64,000 nucleotides of DNA from Henckelia pumila (taxonomy: Eukaryota > Streptophyta > Magnoliopsida > Lamiales > Gesneriaceae): NCBI RefSeq assembly GCF_033568475.1, contig NC_133123.1, positions 5,146,001 through 5,210,000 on the forward strand, in the 5' to 3' direction. A program made the translations under genes and the position numbers. Below are positions 57,421 through 64,000 of this stretch, piece by piece (position 1 is the first letter of the stretch; each line of letters begins with the position of its first letter). A model generated the notes under the pieces. It was not told the origin of the DNA and did no database searches. It saw only the letters and a list, made by a program, of their open reading frames with translations.

Positions 57421-57785
57421 TTCGGAAGCTCCGATTGGAGTTCGGAAGCTCCGATCAGGATCAGAAGGACCTTCGGAAGCTAAGGAACGATCGGACGTTC
57501 CGATCAAGGTTCGGAAGCTCCGATCTATTTTCAAGGAATTTTATATTGTTCGGAAGCAGAACGGAAGCTACGAAGTGACGAGATCGGAAGCACCGATCAT
57601 AGATCGGAAGTTTCGATCTGCAACGGCGGCCTGATAATCTTGTCTGGAAGACTTTTGCCCGACAACATATTTAATGCGCCGATCGGAAGCTCCGAGGGGA
57701 TCGGAAGTTCCGATCCTGTACAAACCGCGTGACTCAGAATTCAAATTTCGGAAGCTCCGATGCTGGGAACGGAAGTTCCGATCGA
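57421..57785 (+). repeat. Array of CGGAAGCTCCG/CGGAAGTTCCG palindromes in U3
   Basis: About ten copies of the core TCGGAAG(C/T)TCCGAT or slight variants occur in 365 bp, irregularly spaced 10-60 bp apart. They end 16 bp before the TATA box. Several have intact GATCGGA...TCCGATC arms; others are decayed on one side. Confidence 0.9.
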
Positions 57786-57800
57786 TGCCAAATTTTCAGC

Positions 57801-57809
57801 TATAAATAG
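57801..57809 (+). promoter_or_regulatory. TATA box of the Sirevirus-like LTR
   Basis: TATAAATAG, directly downstream of the palindrome array. The R region would begin about 30 bases later. Confidence 0.8.
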
Positions 57810-58354
57810 AGGCATTCCGAGACCATTTCAAGCATCCCAACATCTTCAAGTCTCTCAATCCTCTTAAGCATTATTTGAGCTATTTGTCGAGCAATTTGTA
57901 GCCCCTTTGAGCTTTCAAAATATATTCATATATCGAGTTGTATCCGGGGTTGAGAAAATCGTTGGTGTAAACACTTGAGTGTGAAGCCAAGTGTTGTGTG
58001 ATTGTTGAGGCTATCCTTGGAGCCCTTAAGGCCAAGTGTTGAGTTGTATTGGCGCGGTGATCGTGTTGAGTTGTACGGCTATCCTTGGAGCCATCAAGGC
58101 CAAGACGTTGAAGTGCTAGTGGATCCTTGGTTAATCGATCTTAACCATGAAGGGGAGACGTAGACGATTTATCGTCGAACTTCCATAAACATCTCTTATC
58201 CCTTTTACTGCTTTATTTACATTACGCATTTATTTACTGCACTTATATTTGATTGCTTTAAGTCTTCCGCTTGCGTATTTGCATAATCACTTTAAATTGC
58301 TAAAATTGCCAATAGAACCTAAATCCCCCCCCCCCCCCATTAGGTTCTAACAAG

Positions 58355-58366
58355 TGGTATCAGAGT
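58355..58366 (+). other. Primer-binding site of the Sirevirus-like element
   Basis: TGGTATCAGAGT, complementary to the initiator tRNA-Met end with one change at the last base, two bases after the LTR. Confidence 0.88.
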
Positions 58367-58400
58367 CACCTTTTTACAAAATATTTTCAAAAAGGTTCTT

Positions 58401-59811
58401 ATGGCAAATATAGCGAGCGACTATGCTCAAGGGCAATCAACAAATCGTCCTCCTCTTTTCAATGGCATAAACTACGGATATTGGAAAAATAATGTCCCTA
58501 TATATCCAATCCGTAGACTATGACCTTTGGAAGGTTACTGTGAAAGGTCCCTACATACCTACTAAAGAGGTTGAGGGTGTCAAAATTCCTAAAGGAATGG
58601 ACGACTTTTCTAAGGAGGATATGAAACTTAAATCTCAAAATGCTAAAGCCATGAATATTCTTCATTGTTCCTTAGATATGAACGAGTACAATCGGATCTC
58701 AATGTGCTCATCCGCTAAAGAGATATGGGACAAGTTGGAAATATGCCATGAAGGGACTAATCAAGTCAAAGAAACGAAGATCGATCTACTCCAACTCAAA
58801 TACGAAACATTTGAGATGGAAGCCAATGAGTATATTGACACAATGTTGCGAAGGCTTACTCAAATTATCAATGAGCTAGCCCAACTTGGAGAACAATATC
58901 CAACCAAGCAAGTGTGGAGGAGAGCTCTACGCACTTTACCCAAGGAGTGGGATGCCAAGAGGACGGCTATCATAGAATCCAACAAAGGCGACACCGCTTC
59001 CTATGACCTTGATCAACTCCATGGAACTCTAAAAACCCATGAGTTGGAATTTTCTACAAGGAAGGAAATAAAAAAAAAAGATATCAAGGCAAAGGGGATT
59101 GCTCTATCTAGCCAATCCAAAGAAAAAGATGAAGATGATGATATGACACTCTTTGCAAGAAAATTCAAAAGATTTATGCGAGGAAACAACTTTAAAAAGA
59201 AGACCGAAAAAGAAGTAACATGTTATAACTGTCAACAACAAGGCCACTATGCAAATGAATGTCCTCTCAAGAAGAAAGTTGACAAGGGAAAGAAGAAAGC
59301 ACTCATAGCCACTTGGAGTGATAGCGACGATGACGAGGAGGAAGCTAGCATCTGCCTCATGGCTAAAAGTGATAACATCGTCTCCGACGACGATGAAGAG
59401 GTACCTTCCTATGACGAACTACTACATGCATATAAACATATGTTTGATATGGCTAAATCTCTTAGAAAGGAAAATAGAAAGCTCAAACATGAATTAGAAA
59501 CTAAGGAGCATGAAAACCTAAAATTAAAAGATGACATAGCTCACTTAGAAAAATCTTTTGATAAGTTCAATGTTAGTAGTAATAATTTGAATAATTTACT
59601 TAGCATGCAAAAATGCAGTTTTGATAAGGGTGGAATAGGGTATGGTAAGAAATCAATTGACTTTACTAGCCTAATTGCTAAGGCAAAAATGAGATTACAC
59701 CCTACATGCTCTTATTGTTGTAAAATAGGTCATGTTAGACATAAATGTAGATCTTTAAAATTTCAATATGATCAAAATAGCTATATGAAATGGAGGCCTA
59801 AGAGTACTTAA
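58401..59811 (+). pseudogene. Sirevirus-like gag with one frameshift near the start
   Basis: The natural start is the ATG at 58401 (MANIASDYAQGQSTNRPPLF). The frame breaks near 58,485-58,492, where one base is missing, and continues without stops from 58492 to 59811. Visible features are the UBN2-type gag core (residues about 1-180 of the long frame; AKEIWDKLEICHEGT, KQVWRRALRTLP), a CCHC knuckle CYNCQQQGHYANEC and acidic patches. A charged coiled coil follows (RKENRKLKHELETKEHENLK), then a second knuckle, CSYCCKIGHVRHKC, typical of Sirevirus gag. The protein packages the element RNA. Restoring the single base would be enough to reopen the frame. Confidence 0.85.
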
Positions 59812-60044
59812 CAACTCATTAATCGGCATTATGAGATCATGATCCAAGGGAGCTCATCATAGACCGGTTTAAACTGCCTTGACTTGCGACTGGTCTTCCT
59901 GATGAACGCTGCTCTGTCCAAGGAAATAGGTTTTTAAAGAGTCCATAGCCCTACCTACTACTGGGAGCACTCTTGGAAAGTGGCGATGATGTTGCTATGA
60001 GAGACTGAACTCTTAGAAGTCTATTTTGTATCTCTCTTTTCTAA
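59812..60044 (+). other. gag-pol spacer of the Sirevirus-like element
   Basis: 233 bp with stops in all frames and higher GC than the surrounding coding. It includes GACTTGCGACTGGTCTTCCT and a GGACCCAAAAGAACTAAAGG stretch resembling the WVPK..GPK region that precedes protease in Sirevirus proteins. It is either a decayed linker or a genuine untranslated spacer. Confidence 0.5.
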
Positions 60045-63000
60045 CACTGTGGACCCAAAAGAACTAAAGGGCACCAAAATCAATTCTTGCAGGGAAATAG
60101 GAAAACTGTTCTTCCTAGCATATGGTATCTAGACAGTGGATGTTCTAGACATATGACGGTAAACAAGGAGCTACTCCAATCGGTCAAACCAAAGGAGAAA
60201 GGAACTGTCACCTTTGGAGACAACAACAAAGAAGTTATCGAAGGAATAGACTCAATAGGTATATCTGAATCCTGCTTTATTGATGATGTACTCCTAGTGA
60301 AAGGGCTTAAGCATAACTTACTAAGCATAAGTCAATTGTGCGATAGAGGTTATGAAGTCAAATTCACTCCCCAACACTGCACTATATCACTCACGACTGA
60401 CAAATCCATAAATTTCAAAGGATATAGAAGTGAAAATGTATACAAGGTTTCTTTAAACAATTTATCTTTATCAAATATTAAAAGCCTTGTATCCTTGAAT
60501 GTTGATGACAACATTCTTTGGCATAGACGACTAGGTCATGTTGGTCCTAGTACCATAGAAAAACTTTTTAAACTTGATTTAGTTGTTGGTATGCCAAAAC
60601 TCAATTTAAAATTAGATTCTGTTTGTGATGCGTGTCAACTTGGCAAACATAAAAGAGAATCTTTTAAAAGCAAAAATTTTGTATCTACTTCTATGCCCCT
60701 TGAACTTCTTCACCTAGATCTATGTGGTCCCTCGAGGAACGCTAGCCTAGGATGGAAGCTTTATGCATTTGTCATTGTGGATGATTGCTCACGTTACACG
60801 TGGACATTGTTTTTAGCCCACAAAAATGATGTCTTTGATTATTTTAAAACTTTTGTCAAACGTGTTGAGAATGAGAAAAATCTTTCAATAAAACAGATCC
60901 GTAGTGACCACGGAACTGAATTTCAAAATGAGAGTTTTACAATTTTTTGTGAAGAGAAAGGCATCGGTCACAATGTTTTTTGTCCTAAGACTCCTCAACA
61001 AAACGGGGTCGTTGAGAGGAAAAATAAGACACTTGTGGAGATTGCGAGGACCATGATATGTGAGCATTCTCTACCAAAATATTTTTGGGCTGAAGCAATG
61101 AACACTGCTTGTTACATCATTAATCGTGTATCAATAAGGCCAATTCTCAAGAAAACTCCATATGAATTATGGAGAGGAACAAAGCCTAACATTTCATACT
61201 TTCGGGCTTTCGGTTCCAAATGCTATATACATAATAACGGTAAGGACAACCTTGGCAAATTTGATGCCAAATCCGACAAAGGTATTTTTCTTGGGTATTC
61301 CACAACAAGTAAGGCTTTTAGAGTTTTTAATAAATGTACTTTACTTGTTGAAGAATCTATGCATGTTGTATTTGATGAATCTATGTCAATAGTTTCTCGC
61401 ACTAACAATGATGATGTAGAATTACTCGAAGAAGAGATGGCTTCATCAAGTCTAAATGATTTAAATGTTTCTATTGAGGAAACACCACTTCCAAAGGATT
61501 GGATGCTTCACAAAGATCATCCTATAGATCTTATCATTGGAAGTCCTTCGAAGGGAGTAACCACTCGTTCTTCTCTTAATAATATTTGCAATCATCTTGC
61601 TGTTGTTTCACATGTTGAACCTAAGTGCATTGATGATGCTTTATTAGATGATTCTTGGATTATTGCTATGCAAGATGAATTGAATGAGTTTAAACGTAAT
61701 GATGTTTGGAATCTTGTTCCTAGGCCACATGATAGATCTATTATTGGCACTAAATGGGTTTATAGGAATAAACTTGATGAGCATGGTACGATCACTAGAA
61801 ATAAAGCTAGGCTTGTAGCAAAAGGTTATAGTCAAGAAGAAGGCATTGATTATGATGAGACATATGCTCTTGTTGCTAGACTAGAATCTATTCGCATGCT
61901 ACTTGCTTTTGCTTGCTCTAGAAATTTCAAGTTATTTCAAATGGATGTTAAGAGTGCATTCTTGAATGGTGAACTAAAAAAGGAAGTTTATATTGAAAAA
62001 CCTGATGGTTTTGTTGATGCATTATTGCTTGATCATGTGTATAGATTAAACAAAGCTTTGTATGGTTTGAAACAAGCTCCTAGAGCTTGGTATGAAAAAC
62101 TATCAACTTTCCTTCTCTCAAATGATTTTTCGAGAGAAAAGATTGACATTACTTTGTTTACCAAGAATGTCAAAAATGATCTTTTGATTGTGCAAATTTA
62201 TGTTGATGATATAATATTTGGTTCTACTGACGAATATCTTTGTCAAGATTTCTCCAAGCTTATGCATGAACACTTTGAGATGAGCATGATGGGGGAACTT
62301 AACTATTTCCTCGGATTGCAAATCAAACAGTGCAAGGATGGGTTCTTTGTGAACCAAAGCAAATACATCAAGGAGATTCTAAAAAAGTTTGGGATGGAGA
62401 ACACAAAATCATCATCCACACCGATGAGCACAGCAATCAGACTCGACAAGGATGAAAATGGTAAAACTGTAGATCAATCTTCCTTTCGTAGTATGATTGG
62501 CTCCTTATTATATGCTACTGCTAGTAGACCGGACATTATGTTTAGTGTTTGCTTGTGTGCACGATTTCAATCATGTCCAAAGGAATCACATTTGTTCGCC
62601 TTAAAACGCATTTTCAAATATCTTTCAAATACTCCAAATCTCGGCTTGTGGTATTCGAAAAATTCTTTCTTTGATTTAAAAGCTTACTGTGATGCCGACT
62701 TTGGTGGATATAAGGTGGACAGGAAAAGCACTAGTGGAACCTGTTTCTTTTTAGGAAACTGTTTAGTTTCTTGGTTTTCCAAAAAGCAAAATTGTGTTGC
62801 GTTGTCATCGACCAAAGCCGAATATATGGCTGCTGGTAGTTGTTGTGCGCAAATTCTTTGGATGAAGCATCAATTACTTGACTATGGTGTATCTTTTTCA
62901 AAAATCCCTATTTTTTGTGACAACACTAGCGCCATATGTCTTACAAAGAATCCGATTCAACATTCGTGCACCAAACATATTGACATTCGTCATCATTTTA

Positions 63001-63140
63001 TTCGTGACCACATCGAACAAAATGAAGTTGAACTTCAATATGTTGACACATCAAATCAAATTGCTGATATTTTTACTAAACCACTAGATGAAAATACTTT
63101 TATTCATTTGCGTGGTGAACTTGGCATGATTGAGTTGTAA
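60045..63140 (+). CDS. Sirevirus-like pol, intact
   Basis: The open frame starts after the stop at 60042-60044; there is no ATG before protease, so expression depends on gag readthrough, frameshifting or an RNA event. Residues below are counted from 60087. Protease has [11 protein letters not shown] (D at 16). The pre-integrase zinc region is WHRRLGHVG...[11 protein letters not shown]. Integrase DDE is LHLDLCGP (about 209), RSDHGTEF (about 273) and [10 protein letters not shown] (about 309). Reverse transcriptase has [27 protein letters not shown] and [10 protein letters not shown] (about 705). RNase H has YCDADFGG (about 869), [11 protein letters not shown] (about 910) and CDNTSAICL (about 945), ending at 1017. 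All catalytic residues are present. It copies and integrates the element. Confidence 0.93.
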   Translation, partial: HCGPKRTKGHQNQFLQGNRKTVLPSIWYLDSGCSRHMTVNKELLQSVKPKEKGTVTFGDNNKEVIEGIDSIGISESCFIDDVLLVKGLKHNLLSISQLCDRGYEVKFTPQHCTISLTTDKSINFKGYRSENVYKVSLNNLSLSNIKSLVSLNVDDNILWHRRLGHVGPSTIEKLFKLDLVVGMPKLNLKLDSVCDACQLGKHKRESFKSKNFVSTSMPLELLHLDLCGPSRNASLGWKLYAFVIVDDCSRYTWTLFLAHKNDVFDYFKTFVKRVENEKNLSIKQIRSDHGTEFQNESFTIFCEEKGIGHNVFCPKTPQQNGVVERKNKTLVEIARTMICEHSLPKYFWAEAMNTACYIINRVSIRPILKKTPYELWRGTKPNISYFRAFGSKCYIHNNGKDNLGKFDAKSDKGIFLGYSTTSKAFRVFNKCTLLVEESMHVVFDESMSIVSRTNNDDVELLEEEMASSSLNDLNVSIEETPLPKDWMLHKDHPIDLIIGSPSKGVTTRSSLNNICNHLAVVSHVEPKCIDDALLDDSWIIAMQDELNEFKRNDVWNLVPRPHDRSIIGTKWVYRNKLDEHGTITRNKARLVAKGYSQEEGIDYDETYALVARLESIRMLLAFACSRNFKLFQMDVKSAFLNGELKKEVYIEKPDGFVDALLLDHVYRLNKALYGLKQAPRAWYEKLSTFLLSNDFSREKIDITLFTKNVKNDLLIVQIYVDDIIFGSTDEYLCQDFSKLMHEHFEMSMMGELNYFLGLQIKQCKDGFFVNQSKYIKEILKKFGMENTKSSSTPMSTAIRLDKDENGKTVDQSSFRSMIGSLLYATASRPDIMFSVCLCARFQSCPKESHLFALKRIFKYLSNTPNLGLWYSKNSFFDLKAYCDADFGGYKVDRKSTSGTCFFLGNCLVSWFSKKQNCVALSSTKAEYMAAGSCCAQILWMKHQLLDYGVSFSKIPIFCDNTSAICLTKNPIQHSCTKHIDIRHHFIRDHIEQNEVELQYVDTSNQIADIFTKPLDENTFIHLRGELGMIEL

Positions 63141-63176
63141 TCGCTTGTAGACATAAGTTAAATTTAATGTCATATT

Positions 63177-63188
63177 AAGGAGGAGCTT
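63177..63188 (+). other. Purine tract after pol
   Basis: AAGGAGGAGCTT follows the pol stop by 36 bases. It looks like a polypurine tract, yet what follows is not the 5' LTR sequence. It may be an internal tract or mark the edge of a different element. Confidence 0.45.
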
Positions 63189-63342
63189 AATATTAAAATT
63201 CGAGCAAATTAATGTTGGATAATACAAATTAATTGTATTTTTTAATATTATAAAGCTCACATTTTTATATGGTTTATCTGTTTAAGAATTAATTTGCAAA
63301 ATTTAGAATTAAAGAGTCAAAAATCGCAATTTTACCTCAGGT

Positions 63343-63653
63343 GGATCGGAACCACCGATTCCGGATCGGAAACACCGATTGAGAATCGGAACCTCCGATC
63401 CCTATCCCGCTATTTCCTATTCTGCGCGGTTATTTTTCCCTCCAAGACATAGATCGGAACCTCCGATCATAAATCGGAACTTCCGATCTACATCTTATCC
63501 GGCTTTTTGAATTATTTCACTGCCTTAAAATTTAATTACCGCTTCAGGATCGGAACGTCCGAAGAACGTTTGGAGCTTCCGATCGACACGTGTCTTGATT
63601 TAAGTCGACCGCACGATCGGAACGTCCGATCACAGATCGGAGCTTCCGATCGA
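63343..63653 (+). repeat. Second array of GATCGGAAC..CCGATC palindromes, upstream of the third ORF
   Basis: About nine copies of GATCGGAAC(N)TCCGATC-type sites occur in 311 bp, ending 9 bp before a TATA box. The core differs from the LTR array mainly by AAC in place of AAG. The flanking sequence is not homologous to the LTR. Confidence 0.9.
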
Positions 63654-63662
63654 TTCCGTCCC

Positions 63663-63670
63663 TATAAATA
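63663..63670 (+). promoter_or_regulatory. TATA box upstream of the third ORF
   Basis: TATAAATA, immediately after the palindrome array and 75 bases before the ATG at 63738. The leader is pyrimidine-rich (CATCTTTTTTTCTCCCTTT). Confidence 0.7.
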
Positions 63671-63737
63671 TCAGATCGCTCATTCCGATTTTTCACACCT
63701 AGAAATCATCTTTTTTTCTCCCTTTAATCCGATCCAA

Positions 63738-64000
63738 ATGGCATCCAAACGCCGTCGTGCTTTAGCCACTACAAGCCAAGCCCAATCCCATGATCCGACC
63801 CAGCCTGCCATCTCTAGGCCCATTCCCGAAGACTATCAGGGTCGTACTATTCATCCTGGTCGTATCTTAGATTCCGCCTATTTGGACCAGTCTCATCTCC
63901 TTCTGTTGGACCTTATCAAGGCACAACAGTGGGAATCTTTATTTCATCCATCTGTCCCTGACTCCATCTACATTTCTCTCATTCACGAGTTTTATGCCAA
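63738..64000 (+). CDS. Third ORF downstream of pol, partial (putative plant transposon protein family)
   Basis: The ATG at 63738 opens a frame that is still open at the window end (87 residues seen). It starts MASKRRRALATTSQAQ, a basic, probably nuclear-targeting N terminus. A helical segment follows with GRILDSAYL, LLLLDLIKAQQWESLF and a FYA near the edge. The pattern of a short R..D helix, then an aromatic W and a FY(A/S)NL-like stretch, recalls the putative plant transposon protein domain found near retroelements. It does not look like a membrane-anchored env protein in the part visible. It sits after an intact pol behind its own TATA box, so it may be a separate transcription unit of the element or of a neighbouring element. 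Confidence 0.5.
   Translation, partial: MASKRRRALATTSQAQSHDPTQPAISRPIPEDYQGRTIHPGRILDSAYLDQSHLLLLDLIKAQQWESLFHPSVPDSIYISLIHEFYA

Larger units (their letters stand above)
57191..58352 (+). repeat. 5' LTR of the Sirevirus-like element
   Basis: It ends GGTTCTAACA just before the primer site. It contains an array of GATCGGAAGCTCCGATC-like palindromes, a TATAAATAG box at 57801 and a C14 homopolymer at 58325-58338. The start is uncertain by about 50 bp. Confidence 0.7.
57191..64000 (+). mobile_element. Sirevirus-like Ty1/copia element, continues past the window
   Basis: It consists of a 5' LTR of about 1.1 kb, primer-binding site, gag with a second zinc finger and coiled coil, and intact pol. After pol comes a third ORF that runs off the end. 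The large gag, the long LTR and extra coding capacity after pol are Sirevirus (SIRE/Maximus) features. Gag has one frameshift; pol is undamaged. The left boundary (TGTTACGCC at 57191) is chosen because it pairs with the TAACA at the LTR end; an alternative start lies near 57,241. The 3' LTR is outside the window. Confidence 0.85.

Noticed and set aside
63189-64000. 3' LTR of the Sirevirus-like element
   Set aside because: It follows a purine tract and has palindromes and a TATA box, but the sequence does not match the 5' LTR before, between or after the palindromes, and it opens a clean ORF. The true 3' LTR is probably outside the window.

Overview
The window is plant nuclear DNA, from a flowering plant and most likely a eudicot. 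It is AT-rich and has spliced genes with GT-AG introns, plant gene families (EP1-like lectin, P-class PPR, PNGase A, tubby-like F-box, MBF1) and abundant Ty1/copia, Ty3/gypsy and Mutator elements. I cannot name the species; an asterid is a guess. About half of the window is recognisable transposon sequence.

Layout. 1-5.7 kb: AT-rich DNA with MITEs and one intronless gene for a secreted EP1-like lectin glycoprotein (minus strand). 5.75-11.97 kb: a complete, recently killed Ty1/copia element (minus) with 5-bp target duplications. 12.26-25.81 kb: a Mutator-like element with about 480-bp terminal inverted repeats and a perfect 9-bp target duplication. It carries a truncated MURA-type transposase on the plus strand and, convergent to it, a second gene on the minus strand with a viroplasmin-type (RNase H1 hybrid-binding) domain and a short coiled coil. 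That second gene is split by a 9.5-kb Ty3/gypsy element (15,277-24,806), which has 2.9-kb nearly identical LTRs and a ruined interior. 25.9-28.4 kb: two MITEs with clear target duplications. 28.5-32.2 kb: two decayed minus-strand gene fragments, an eEF1B beta/delta pseudogene and a type II inositol-polyphosphate 5-phosphatase pseudogene.

32.7-52.2 kb is the gene island: a PPR protein (-), PNGase A (-), a Rab3GAP non-catalytic-subunit homologue (-, 8 exons), MBF1 (+, 4 exons) and a tubby-like F-box protein (-, 4 exons). A Tourist-like MITE and a TRIM-like element lie between the PPR and PNGase A genes. The Rab3GAP and MBF1 genes are divergent and share an 841-bp interval; MBF1 and the tubby gene converge. 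The genes form no evident pathway; they are housekeeping or regulatory loci that happen to adjoin.

52.2-64 kb is repeats again: a MITE, a decayed copia 3' end with a triplicated motif, then a Sirevirus-like Ty1/copia element (from about 57.2 kb). The latter has a 1.1-kb LTR, a gag with one frameshift, an intact pol, and downstream of pol a third ORF that runs off the window. Two arrays of short GATCGG/CCGATC palindromes, each just upstream of a TATA box, sit in its LTR and again in front of the third ORF. Together with the two-gene Mutator element they are the most interesting features here. Exon limits were read by eye from splice sites, reading phase and family knowledge; no alignment or search was run.
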